A stretch of 64,000 bases of DNA. Origin: Mariaggregatimicrobium sp964498785 (lineage in GTDB: Bacteria > Zhuqueibacterota > Zhuqueibacteria > Thermofontimicrobiales > Thiofontviventaceae). The notes under the pieces are model-generated. The model worked only from the letters and a program-made list of their open reading frames with translations. It was not told the DNA's origin and searched no databases. This document shows, in pieces, positions 17,259 to 26,300 of the stretch. A program made the translations under genes and the position numbers. The stretch lies in assembly GCA_964498785.1 (NCBI GenBank), contig CAZCJL010000006.1, forward strand, positions 54,579 through 118,578, in the 5' to 3' direction. Every line of letters begins with the position of its first letter. Within the stretch, counting starts at the first letter, position 1.

Positions 17259-17287
17259 TTGACATAATAATACAAAATATCTATATT
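17259..17287 (+). promoter_or_regulatory. Sigma-70-type promoter of the regulator gene
   Basis: TTGACA at 17259-17264 and TATATT at 17282-17287 are separated by exactly 17 bases. Transcription would begin near 17294, which lies after the first in-frame ATG (17291) and so favours the ATG at 17321 as the true start. Confidence 0.65.
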
Positions 17288-17320
17288 AAAATGTTTCCTA
17301 ATAACAATTCGGATATCCTT

Positions 17321-18577
17321 ATGGATGATAGAAATATCATAAAATCTATTTTAAGCCGTTTGGAAAATAGTGAAGAGTTTAATAACTCTAAGAAATATCT
17401 TGATCTTTTAAAGTACCTCATTGAGAAAACCGAAAAAGGAGTCTCCCCAAAAGAAAAAGACATCGCCACGGAGGCTCTTGAAAAAGGAGATGATTTTGAT
17501 CCCATTATAGATACATCTGTGCGTGTCTATATATATCGCTTGAGAAAAAAATTGAATGATTATTATAAAAACGAAGGGCATATCGATAAAGTTCGGATAT
17601 CAATTCCAAAAGGAGAATATCATGTAGAATTCTGCAAACATAAACAAAATAAAGATCAAAACCATAGACATCATATTAATCTTCCTGTTATTATAGTAAC
17701 AATAATCTTATTGATGAGTTTATCTGCTTTGATTTATCTGTGGCATGATTATTTGTCATTTCAGACATCATTAAAAATTATAGATAAACACAATGATATT
17801 TGGTCACCCTTTTTAAACAGCGAACGTTCTACTCTTCTCGTATTAGGAGATCACTTTTTTTATGCTTCTCGAGAAAACAACGACTATAGCACTGACAAAC
17901 ACATTCGTTCCCACAAAATAAACAATATGGATGATTTTAATGAATTTTTAGCCCATAAACAGAATAGCTCAAATATTCAATATTTTAAGGATGATGAATA
18001 TTTTTTAGATCCATATTGTGTAAAAACATTAATATATATGAATCCCATTTTTTATGGTGTCATGAAAAATTTTGAAATAAAAATGGCATCTCGTGTTATA
18101 TGGGATGACTTTCGAAATTATAATATTATCTTTGTAGGATCATTTAAAACACTTGGCATTTTTAACACATTATTTAATAATCTACATATAAAATATGAAC
18201 TTTTTCCACTTCCAAATAAAATAATCATAACAGATTCTTTATCCAATTCAATGGAAATATTTAATACATCAATAACGAAACAACCACCTCTGTTTCGTAG
18301 AGAATACAGCATGATAGCTAAAATGCCTCTGCCTAATAACAATGTTATACTCCTCCTTTGTGGTTTTAACTATATCGGAGTAGAAATGGCTTTAAAAACA
18401 GTCGCTATTCCAGAACGCCTAAAAAAATGTGAAGCAAATTTAAAAAAAGAGTTTGGCAATATACCTTCATTTTTTGAAATGGTGTATCAGGTGGAGGGTT
18501 TCCCTAAAAATAGTATGTATTGTAATTTTTTAGCTGCTTTTGAAATTCCAGAAAGTTATAGTATTTCAACTCCTTAA
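17321..18577 (+). CDS. Membrane-bound winged-helix transcriptional regulator (ToxR/CadC-like layout)
   Basis: 418 residues from the ATG at 17321. The frame also contains an ATG at 17291, but it lies upstream of the predicted transcription start. Residues about 20-105 match a winged-helix DNA-binding region of the type with SKKYLDLLKYLIEKT, then DPIIDTSVRVYIYRLRKKL and NDYYKNEG...VRISIPKGEY, seen in proteins of Acidobacteria and others. One transmembrane helix follows (about 121-141, LPVIIVTIILLMSLSALIYL). The remaining 275 residues would face the periplasm and match nothing I recognise; they could sense a sugar signal directly. It is the only plus-strand gene in the 33-kb locus and stands divergent from the DUF4861 gene beside the operator-like site, so it is the likely local regulator. 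Confidence 0.75.
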   Translation: MDDRNIIKSILSRLENSEEFNNSKKYLDLLKYLIEKTEKGVSPKEKDIATEALEKGDDFDPIIDTSVRVYIYRLRKKLNDYYKNEGHIDKVRISIPKGEYHVEFCKHKQNKDQNHRHHINLPVIIVTIILLMSLSALIYLWHDYLSFQTSLKIIDKHNDIWSPFLNSERSTLLVLGDHFFYASRENNDYSTDKHIRSHKINNMDDFNEFLAHKQNSSNIQYFKDDEYFLDPYCVKTLIYMNPIFYGVMKNFEIKMASRVIWDDFRNYNIIFVGSFKTLGIFNTLFNNLHIKYELFPLPNKIIITDSLSNSMEIFNTSITKQPPLFRREYSMIAKMPLPNNNVILLLCGFNYIGVEMALKTVAIPERLKKCEANLKKEFGNIPSFFEMVYQVEGFPKNSMYCNFLAAFEIPESYSISTP

Positions 18578-18610
18578 AATTCTCATTAACAAATTCATCA
18601 TTATCAGGGT

Positions 18611-20017
18611 TTAGACTTTTAGCTCAAAAGTGTCATGCGTGTGGTGCATCCATTGTTTTAATAAGTAGCGATGCTGTTCTACGGTGCTTTGCATATCCGG
18701 CAGATAAGCCAGGTTGTTCGTTTCACCTGGATCGTTCGTCAGATCAAACAATTGTTCATTGTTTTTTCCGTGTGAATAGATATTGTATTTGTATTGCGTT
18801 GTTCGAACCATGCGGCCCTTGCGGGATTTGTCTTTATTATCATCCGCCAGTTCGGTCACCACAGCATCGCGCCACTCTGAACGAGGCTGCTCAATGATCG
18901 GTCGGATGCTTTTACCATGCAACGCATCCGGCAGCGGGATACCGGCGTAATCGCAAAAAGTCGGCAGCACATCCAACTGTGATATCAGGTGAACCCTGTC
19001 CGTTTGATTGGCCGGAATATGCTGCGGATAACGCATAATGAACGGAATGCGCGCGGATTCCTCATACAAACTGAGCTTGGCGCTCCAGCGATGCGAGGCC
19101 ACGCCGTCACCGTGATCACTGGTAAAAATGACCAGAGTATTATCGGTCAAGCCATTGTCGTCCAGGGCTGTTAACACGGTGTTGATGGCGGCATCCACAC
19201 GTTCGGTCATGCGATAATAATTCCACAGATAGGCTCGCCACTTTTTTTCACCCCAGTCTTTTGATAACAGCACTTCATCGCCGTAATGATCCTGCAGCCG
19301 TTTTTCGGCTATAAATTGGGGTTCATTGGGATTAATAGCATGATTATCCGGTAACGGCGGCAGCGGCTCGTCAATCTCGTCCGCTTGTTTGTACCGTTCC
19401 GGGCGGCGGGGTAAGTAGCAGCAGTCATGGGGATTGAGAAACGACACGCCCATAAGCCAGGGTTTATCCTGCGGCTGGCTGAGAAAACCGGCAACCGCCT
19501 CGGCCAGGGGTTCGTCGGTTACATCGCCATAACCCCATTCCGGCCAGTTTTTGGTGGAATCATAAAAGGGCAAAAGCTCGAATCCATCAATATCTTTTTG
19601 TTTGGAACCGGCGCGCAGCGGAAAACTTTCGGGCAAGTGCCATTTACCGGCCCACACGGTGCGATAACCGTTGTGTTGAAAAATATGTCCGATATTTTTT
19701 ATGTGGGGATGCATTGCCTGACCGTTCCATTCCACACCGGTTGTATGCGGCATAAGACCGGAAACCAGCGTGCTGCGAGCCGGACTGCACACAGGTGAGG
19801 TACAATAGGCATTGTCAAAACGCACGCCTTCTGCGGCCAGCCTATCCATAGCCGGGGTTTTTAACCAGGTGTTGCCGGTGCAGCGCATGGCGCGGTAGGT
19901 TTGTTGATCTGTAAAAATGAGCATGATGTTGGGACGCCTGCGTGGCGCCGTGCATCGGTTCAAAAAAGTGCCAGCGGTGAGCAGTGCTGTTGTTTTTAAA
20001 AAATGACGTCTTTTCAT
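18611..20017 (-). CDS. Type I (formylglycine) sulfatase (sulfatase 4)
   Basis: 468 residues. KRRHFLKTTALLTAGTFLNRC combines a Tat-like motif with a possible lipobox. Active-site elements are complete: RPNIMLIFTDQQTYRAM, CSPARSTLVSGLMPHTTGV (Cys to formylglycine), VWAGKWHLPES and IFTSDHGDGVASHRWSAK. The C-terminal domain includes RTTQYKYNIYSHGKNNEQLFDL. It presumably releases sulfate from the target glycan. The gene looks clearly richer in G+C than its AT-rich neighbours on both sides, suggesting separate acquisition, but no attC-like site lies after its stop. Its 3' end is 33 bases from the 3' end of the regulator gene (convergent). AAGGAA precedes the ATG. Confidence 0.93.
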   Translation of the reverse strand: MKRRHFLKTTALLTAGTFLNRCTAPRRRPNIMLIFTDQQTYRAMRCTGNTWLKTPAMDRLAAEGVRFDNAYCTSPVCSPARSTLVSGLMPHTTGVEWNGQAMHPHIKNIGHIFQHNGYRTVWAGKWHLPESFPLRAGSKQKDIDGFELLPFYDSTKNWPEWGYGDVTDEPLAEAVAGFLSQPQDKPWLMGVSFLNPHDCCYLPRRPERYKQADEIDEPLPPLPDNHAINPNEPQFIAEKRLQDHYGDEVLLSKDWGEKKWRAYLWNYYRMTERVDAAINTVLTALDDNGLTDNTLVIFTSDHGDGVASHRWSAKLSLYEESARIPFIMRYPQHIPANQTDRVHLISQLDVLPTFCDYAGIPLPDALHGKSIRPIIEQPRSEWRDAVVTELADDNKDKSRKGRMVRTTQYKYNIYSHGKNNEQLFDLTNDPGETNNLAYLPDMQSTVEQHRYLLKQWMHHTHDTFELKV

Positions 20018-20079
20018 AAGTGTGTTCCTTTTTCTTTCTTGATCGTCTATTCATTTAAGCGATGATCTACCAATACACT

Positions 20080-21690
20080 TTAAATATGTTCAAGCAAATC
20101 TTTTCCATTCATTGACTCGTAGCTTTCAGGATGGAAACTCCTCCATTTTTCCTGTCGCTCGTTCAAACGCACAATTACTTTTTTATATTCATGTAAATTT
20201 TCCTGATCTTTCCAGAATATGGCTTCCATTTTATCAGTTGTGCCCAGTGAAATATGCTGTTCGATCAAAATACCGGTCTTGAGAGAACGAATACACTCAG
20301 ATGCTACGGATTTACCCAAATCTTCAACCAATCCATTTGCTTTTTCACAAATCGCATCGATCTCCTGGCGCCGTTTTTCAAAATCTTCTAATTTTGTAAA
20401 AAAACCTTTGTCCTGTAAATATTCCAAATCATTCACAGCATCTTCATCCTGAACCCGAGAATGGTTGGCGTTATATCTTCCTTTGGGATAATAAATTGTT
20501 GTTTGAAATTCAGTTGAAAATTTATAAAGTTCGAATGCCGCTTTTCTTGCTGATTGGGGAAATTTTTCCCGGACAAATGACTCTAAAATGTCATCAGCAG
20601 ACCATTCGGGATTCTCTGCAAGCTTGATAAATGTATAAATATTCAATTCATTACCCCAAGGCATCTCAAAGATGGAATTCTTATTTGAATTCCAATTAAG
20701 CCGAACAGCAACACGCTTAATACCCAGTTTTTGTAATAATTTAAAACGGATTGCCCATTTTTCACCCATAAAACAAGGAAAATAATTATTGCCATTATAT
20801 TCCCGCCAGGCATCAAATTCTACGATCACACGATCAGGATTTGCAGAAAGAATAAATTTTTCATCTACCGGATGGACAATATGAAAATCGCCTTTGGTAT
20901 TCTTGATGGAAAAAAATACATTATCAGGCAGCCCTTTCGCCATCTCTGAGGGATGTTTTTCATCCTCCAATTCGCCCATGCGCTGCCAGGTTCGCATTTG
21001 TACCTCTTTACCATGCTGCTCACATACCATAGCCGTTTCTTTTGTCAACAGATTCACACGATCGACATAACTTAAATGACGGCAAGAGTCACATGTGCAT
21101 TCCAATACCGATACCTGTGTTTCATCGCCTGTAACCTGAAAACCGGCAATATCCGGAAATATCATTAGAAACTCACCAAGTTTTTGACGGTAAATCTCCC
21201 AGGTGATTTCTCGTCCCGGACATACTGCCGTTCCCCAAACGACAGGTTTGATAACATTCAATACTTTGGGTGGAAAAATAAATTGATTGCTATGAAAAAA
21301 AACGCTCAGATTTTTCGTTTTCGCGTAATCAATCACCTCATGCAGTGCCTCACGAAGATATTCCCCTGTTTTTCGGTGTTCGCTGTCTACAGGAAAAGAC
21401 TGCGAGCCTATATGACCAATATCATCAACGATAAAATCATAGTTAAGCATGGCTTCAAAGGTTTTTTTGGCAAAGAAAAGATAAGAGTTAATTCCATATT
21501 CAGCAGCCTTATCCATATTTTTTTTAATCTCGCTGACCTGAAACCGGATTATCTCTCTATCCTCAACATATCTTAGATTTTGATGATCGATAAAAATAAG
21601 TTCGTCGAATGAGTTCTCTGTACTTTGCAGGGTTGTACTTGATATAATCAAAAGACATGAAAATATTGCTATTATAAAGATTTTTTTCAT
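20080..21690 (-). CDS. Secreted TIM-barrel glycosidase, GH67-like/unassigned (paralogue 1 of 3)
   Basis: 536 residues from the ATG at 21690, which has GAGGG before it and a Sec signal (KKIFIIAIFSCLLIISS). A longer frame to 21747 lacks these. The barrel shows NQFIFPPKV, then PDIAGFQVTGDETQVSVLEC with CTCDSC just after, RTWQRMGELED, FDAWREYNGNN and VAVRLNWNSN. The late part NIYTFIKLAENPEWSADDIL resembles the C-terminal region of GH67 alpha-glucuronidases. The GDE triad and the Cys cluster also recall clan GH-K barrels (GH20/GH84-like). I judge it a glycosidase, possibly uronidase-like, with unassigned family. It is the first of three consecutive related genes. Confidence 0.6.
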   Translation of the reverse strand: MKKIFIIAIFSCLLIISSTTLQSTENSFDELIFIDHQNLRYVEDREIIRFQVSEIKKNMDKAAEYGINSYLFFAKKTFEAMLNYDFIVDDIGHIGSQSFPVDSEHRKTGEYLREALHEVIDYAKTKNLSVFFHSNQFIFPPKVLNVIKPVVWGTAVCPGREITWEIYRQKLGEFLMIFPDIAGFQVTGDETQVSVLECTCDSCRHLSYVDRVNLLTKETAMVCEQHGKEVQMRTWQRMGELEDEKHPSEMAKGLPDNVFFSIKNTKGDFHIVHPVDEKFILSANPDRVIVEFDAWREYNGNNYFPCFMGEKWAIRFKLLQKLGIKRVAVRLNWNSNKNSIFEMPWGNELNIYTFIKLAENPEWSADDILESFVREKFPQSARKAAFELYKFSTEFQTTIYYPKGRYNANHSRVQDEDAVNDLEYLQDKGFFTKLEDFEKRRQEIDAICEKANGLVEDLGKSVASECIRSLKTGILIEQHISLGTTDKMEAIFWKDQENLHEYKKVIVRLNERQEKWRSFHPESYESMNGKDLLEHI

Positions 21691-21829
21691 TTTTCCCTCA
21701 AGTTTGCTTTGTATATTCAGGTTTGAGTTTAAACTCCGGACATTCAACTTTATTTTAAACCAGACGAAGTGACAATAATATCACCCTTATAATTATCATA
21801 ATCTATCATTAATTCGTTCAATATTATGG

Positions 21830-23605
21830 TCAGTATATCTGACCTCCAAAGCTAACGGGAAATCCGCTGATATCTTTGGGCCATCCGTCCTGTGTTATCC
21901 ACCGATGATACGTTCTTGCCATTTCGGCATCTTCCACCCAGTTCCATTGTCCGGCCGGTGGTTTTACCGGGTAGTTCTCTATCTCATCAGCAACATGAAG
22001 CATATTTATTAAAGCTTGATTGAGTGTGTTTATTACATAGTTTGATCGATATTCAGGACCTCGTATATAGATACGGAATCCCCAATACACCGCAGCAACT
22101 TCACGGTGTAGACTAATAGTGAGCAGAGTATGATTGAAGTGATGATAGAGTTCCTCGTAATCCTTATCATTTAAATGAGGTTTCGCAGCTTCGAGATGCT
22201 CAAGGTTTTCTTGTGCCAATGCAATACCATACTCTTTTTCAATTAAAATGTACCGCAGGTATTCCTCATTCATACTCTCATCGTGATCAATCCAACCTTT
22301 TTCCACCACCCGGGGCGCTTCTTCCAGTTGTGCACCTCCCATCTTTGCCCAGTTCGGAGCAATGGTATTGATGATATCCTGCCAGTAATGAAATTCTTTG
22401 TTTACTCCTCGAGATACATACGTTACTGGTGGGTCAAGCCATCGTCCCGAAACGTGGCGTGCATAACTCGAGCGATATGGATCATAATTCAACCGTGAGT
22501 GGTCTGTTGTATTAGTATTCAATGTGTAAAAGCTTGCAAGTGTAATTTCCTTTGAATTATTAAATGCTTGTTTCAACATCGGATACGCTCGTTCACCATA
22601 TCGCTCCGAAATAAATGTTTGGTACACATCGTTTTCGGTTACACTTCGATCTTCGAAATACATCTGTAGTGCTTTTAGATGGATTTCTGTCGGTTGATCG
22701 ACAATTTGTGTGGTACCAAACCTATCCGTTCGAGCTACATAACCAATGATATGATCACGGCGGAGAAAATCCGCCCACCGTTCCAGGAAAACTTCCGGAA
22801 ATGTGTTCAGAACTATTCCCTGTCCGTTGAATTCACCTGCTGCATCGAATTCGATTAACGTTGGACAAGCGTTCTCACCCACAACGAAATTCGGTGGGTG
22901 GGTAATAAAAAAATCGTGAGGTGTTTCTTTCATCATCAAACGAATTTCATCGTACTCAAACAAATCAATGGCCCCGATGATACGCTCAAATTCCTCATGG
23001 TCATAAGCAAATGTACGCGCATAAAGATTCATTCCATATTCACCGATTACGACATCTGCCACCGCATTCACAACTGCCGCAAGTTTTTCGGAATCGGTTA
23101 TCATTTCATCGGAATGCTGATGCTCAATACGCGCACCGGTTTCAACAAAAGTCAGAACAAGTGCCTGGATATCGGGTGTAAGTTCAAGCATTTCACGATA
23201 ATCATTTTTAAACCATTTCCAGAAATCTGGATTATCGAGATCTATGGTGCCACCGGGTCCGGTTTTATATCTTTCAGGATAATAATCCATAGGATATAGT
23301 GCATGATCCCAGAATGCAACTTCTTGAATTCCGGCATTATGCGCCGCTTCAGTAAAGATTTCCGCGACTTTGAGACGTTCCTTATCGCGAACGTGTCTTA
23401 AATCGTGGATGACTTCATGCGAAAGTTGAAGATGGTTGATATGATACTTTCGTGCGTGTTCTATGGTGCGTAATCCGCCTTCGATATCGTTCGATAAAAT
23501 CATCCATCCTTTTACCGGTTCCTCTAAAGCAAGTGGTCTGTTATCGTTTTGCGCTATTGCGCAGCAGGCAAGCAGAAATACAAGGAAGATAGAATATAAT
23601 TTCAT
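21830..23605 (-). CDS. Secreted TIM-barrel glycosidase-like protein (paralogue 2 of 3)
   Basis: 591 residues with a Sec or lipoprotein signal (IFLVFLLACCAIAQ). It shares the scaffold of its neighbours: an early HINHLQLSHEVIHDLR strand, EVAFWDHALYPMDYYPERY, then DIQALVLTFVETGARIEHQ at the position where the other two have (Q)xTGDET. It continues with FDAAGEFNGQGIVLNTFPEV, GYVARTDRFG and a helical C-terminal region. The GDE motif is thus replaced by FVETG, keeping one acid but not the Asp-Glu pair, so the specificity or mechanism may differ. GGAG precedes the ATG. It lies 83-139 bases from its neighbours on both sides and is probably co-transcribed. Confidence 0.55.
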   Translation of the reverse strand: MKLYSIFLVFLLACCAIAQNDNRPLALEEPVKGWMILSNDIEGGLRTIEHARKYHINHLQLSHEVIHDLRHVRDKERLKVAEIFTEAAHNAGIQEVAFWDHALYPMDYYPERYKTGPGGTIDLDNPDFWKWFKNDYREMLELTPDIQALVLTFVETGARIEHQHSDEMITDSEKLAAVVNAVADVVIGEYGMNLYARTFAYDHEEFERIIGAIDLFEYDEIRLMMKETPHDFFITHPPNFVVGENACPTLIEFDAAGEFNGQGIVLNTFPEVFLERWADFLRRDHIIGYVARTDRFGTTQIVDQPTEIHLKALQMYFEDRSVTENDVYQTFISERYGERAYPMLKQAFNNSKEITLASFYTLNTNTTDHSRLNYDPYRSSYARHVSGRWLDPPVTYVSRGVNKEFHYWQDIINTIAPNWAKMGGAQLEEAPRVVEKGWIDHDESMNEEYLRYILIEKEYGIALAQENLEHLEAAKPHLNDKDYEELYHHFNHTLLTISLHREVAAVYWGFRIYIRGPEYRSNYVINTLNQALINMLHVADEIENYPVKPPAGQWNWVEDAEMARTYHRWITQDGWPKDISGFPVSFGGQIY

Positions 23606-23667
23606 AGCAACTCCAGATCTGCTGATTTATGTAATCTGATCATTTTTCAGTTATACTTTAGAGATAT

Positions 23668-26184
23668 TTATTTAATGAACAGCATCCGTTTCTGATCGAT
23701 GAAATCACCGGCCTGGAGCCGGTAAATATAAAAACCCGATGATAACCCCTTTGCATTAAATTTGATTATGTAACTGCCAGGCTGCTTCTCTGCATCGACA
23801 AGGGTATTGTTCCTTCTCCCGAGCAAGTCGTACACCTCAAGATGAACATGCGATTGAACCGGAAGGGAATATTTGATGTATGTCGATGGATTAAAAGGAT
23901 TGGGATAATTTTCATAAAGTTTAAAACCATCGGGCTTATATGTCTTTTGGACCTCGCGAACAGGTACGCTTATATCCCGAAACTGTCCGGGAATTTTATG
24001 TCCACGCATCTCGTTGTAGCTTTCACGATCAAAATAGAACCAATCAGTCTTAAAGTAATTTCTTTTGTCGGGATCGAGGATGATCGCTGCCATTCCCTCA
24101 GGATCGCTGACGATCGCTATCCCCTTTGATACATATGCAAGAATTTGTGCTTCTTTTTTCAATTCCTCTTTGTATGGCGTTCCGGCCGGGAGGGCGTTTA
24201 TCTTTTCCAAAATGTCATAATAGGCTTGATCGACACGGACAAACCATGAATTATCCAGATATTCCCGGACACGTCCTCCCCTGTTTACTCTGCCGTGATC
24301 GGCAATATCTTGCATCGTATCGGTATAGTAAAGCCGTCGAATATAATCTTCCGTATGCTTATACAACTCGAATGCCGCTTCCCGTGAATCGGGGGGATAA
24401 TACCGTTCGATGTATTTTTGTAACAGATTATCGGCATCGGCATACGGGTCGGCGGCAAAACCGAGAAACATGTGAATGTTCACCCAATTCGTCCAGGGGC
24501 GTTCTATTAGAGGGTAATATCCGGAGTTCCAGTTTAACCTGACCGCAATCCGGATAAATCCGTTATCGGCAATATTATCAAAACGCGAGTCCCAGTAATC
24601 GCCAAGGTAGAACGGAAATATGTTATGATTTTCATATTCCCGCCACGCATCGAATTCAATAATAACCCGCGTTGGGTCTGCAACATCCATATACCGTAAA
24701 TCGAACCCGTTTTCTAACCTGAAATCACCCCGTGTATTCTTTATTGAAAAATCCACGTTTTCCCGGATACTGTTGAACATTTTATCAGGATCAGAATCGG
24801 GATGCCCCAGTTCACCGATTCGCTGCCATGTCCGCATAAGTACTCGGCGATCGGGTCCGGCGGCATCCGCGGTTTCATTCGTTAATCTATTGATCTGTTC
24901 GATTTCTTCAAGATTAATCATCGTTTCATCACCGGTAATTTGAACGCCGGCTAAATCGGGGAACGTTTCAAAGAAACCTTCCATTTTCTTTCGGTATATT
25001 TCCCATGTAGTTTCCGTCGGCGGTTTATTTGCATTTTTTCCGCCGATGGCTAATAAAATCGAGTTCGGGAAATAGAGCTGATTTGAATGGAAGTAGACAT
25101 CCATGCCAATTTTTTTACCATGTTCAATTACAGATTGCAGCAAATCCCTTACCCGCTGATTGGCTCGCCATCCCGCCTTTTCACCAATATTCCCGATTCC
25201 CTCCACCTCGAAATCATAATCCAACATAGACTCAAAAACATCTTCTCGCGCAAAAATCAAATACGACGAAAATCCAAGTTTCGATAGAACATCCATATTT
25301 CGCTTAATTGCTTTTGCCTGCTCTTCAAGCGTAAAATCGTCTTCTTTAAAATACCGTAAGTTCCAATGATCAATCGCCTGGAGCGTAAACTGATACGGTC
25401 CCGGTTCGACGGCAGGTTTCACAATGACACGTACCCGCGCAGAGGCAGCCCCGTCGGCATTTTCAGCAGAGAGAGTATACGTCGTCGTTTCAGTGGGATG
25501 GACGACAAGATTTCCGCTTGATTGGACACTGCCGATACCGTGATCGAAAGAAGCGCTGTTTGCATTGATTATATTCCATGATAATATCGTCGAATCTCCC
25601 GGTTCAATTTCAATGGGATGCGCCGACAAACTAATATCGATACGCGGTGTAAATGAATGATAAAGTTCTATTTCTCCTGCCGGAACGACTACGACGATAT
25701 ACATAGAAAAGCTATCACTCCCGTTTTCACCTATCGTAACAATATCATCTGATCTGAAGCATTTATGGAACAAAGAGAAGCTACGGGTACTGCTGCCTTC
25801 CCTGGTGTATGCGTAGTAATTCTGTTTCGACCACGATCTCAACCATTCGGGTTTATCGTCAATCCGGTCATCGTATACTATAAAAACATCCACGTCCTCC
25901 AAAACGCTGAAAGTTGCAAGTTGTTTTCCGCTGAAATCCCGTGAATCGTCCGCCGTACGGATCCATTCCGATCCTGCAAAATACGGGGGTATGAACTCCA
26001 ACCGGTGTGTTCTGTCGCCGTATATTTCATCGTCGATCTGTAAATCTGTTTGCACCTCCCAAAACGGGCTTGTCTCGTTATGTTGTACAGTAAGATTATT
26101 TATAATCTGAGCAGAGAGTGTAACCGGAATAACCCATACCAATATCAAATATAATACATAAATTCTATTTAAAGACTTTTCCAT
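23668..26184 (-). CDS. T9SS-exported multidomain glycosidase with TIM barrel (paralogue 3 of 3)
   Basis: 838 residues. After a Sec signal (LYLILVWVIPVTLSAQ) comes a domain (about 30-165) with LEFIPPYFAGSEWIRTADD and DVDVFIVYDDRIDDKPEWL, a pattern seen in accessory domains of pectin lyases. An Ig-like domain follows (about 180-255, HPTETTTYTLSAENADGAAS). The barrel (about 260-735) carries LAGVQITGDETMIN, RTWQRIGELG, FDAWREYENHN and VAVRLNWNSGY, closely matching paralogue 1. A Por sorting domain ends the protein (about 750-838: LYENYPNPFNPSTYIKYSLP ... GFYIYRLQAGDF), so it should be placed on the cell surface or secreted by T9SS. A substrate-binding role for the first domain is inferred. Confidence 0.7.
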   Translation of the reverse strand: MEKSLNRIYVLYLILVWVIPVTLSAQIINNLTVQHNETSPFWEVQTDLQIDDEIYGDRTHRLEFIPPYFAGSEWIRTADDSRDFSGKQLATFSVLEDVDVFIVYDDRIDDKPEWLRSWSKQNYYAYTREGSSTRSFSLFHKCFRSDDIVTIGENGSDSFSMYIVVVVPAGEIELYHSFTPRIDISLSAHPIEIEPGDSTILSWNIINANSASFDHGIGSVQSSGNLVVHPTETTTYTLSAENADGAASARVRVIVKPAVEPGPYQFTLQAIDHWNLRYFKEDDFTLEEQAKAIKRNMDVLSKLGFSSYLIFAREDVFESMLDYDFEVEGIGNIGEKAGWRANQRVRDLLQSVIEHGKKIGMDVYFHSNQLYFPNSILLAIGGKNANKPPTETTWEIYRKKMEGFFETFPDLAGVQITGDETMINLEEIEQINRLTNETADAAGPDRRVLMRTWQRIGELGHPDSDPDKMFNSIRENVDFSIKNTRGDFRLENGFDLRYMDVADPTRVIIEFDAWREYENHNIFPFYLGDYWDSRFDNIADNGFIRIAVRLNWNSGYYPLIERPWTNWVNIHMFLGFAADPYADADNLLQKYIERYYPPDSREAAFELYKHTEDYIRRLYYTDTMQDIADHGRVNRGGRVREYLDNSWFVRVDQAYYDILEKINALPAGTPYKEELKKEAQILAYVSKGIAIVSDPEGMAAIILDPDKRNYFKTDWFYFDRESYNEMRGHKIPGQFRDISVPVREVQKTYKPDGFKLYENYPNPFNPSTYIKYSLPVQSHVHLEVYDLLGRRNNTLVDAEKQPGSYIIKFNAKGLSSGFYIYRLQAGDFIDQKRMLFIK

Positions 26185-26300
26185 AGCTCTTATCCTTTAC
26201 GTGGTATAACAAGTTTTTTGGATTCAACTGTCAAATGCAAAATTATTATGGTTGTAAAATACTTCATTAGGAAAGTGAGTGAGAGCCGGAGTTTATGATA

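Noticed and set aside
18578..18611. Sulfatase 4 as another integron cassette
   Set aside because: It looks G+C-rich like the cassettes, but nothing resembling attC cores or arms follows its stop codon.
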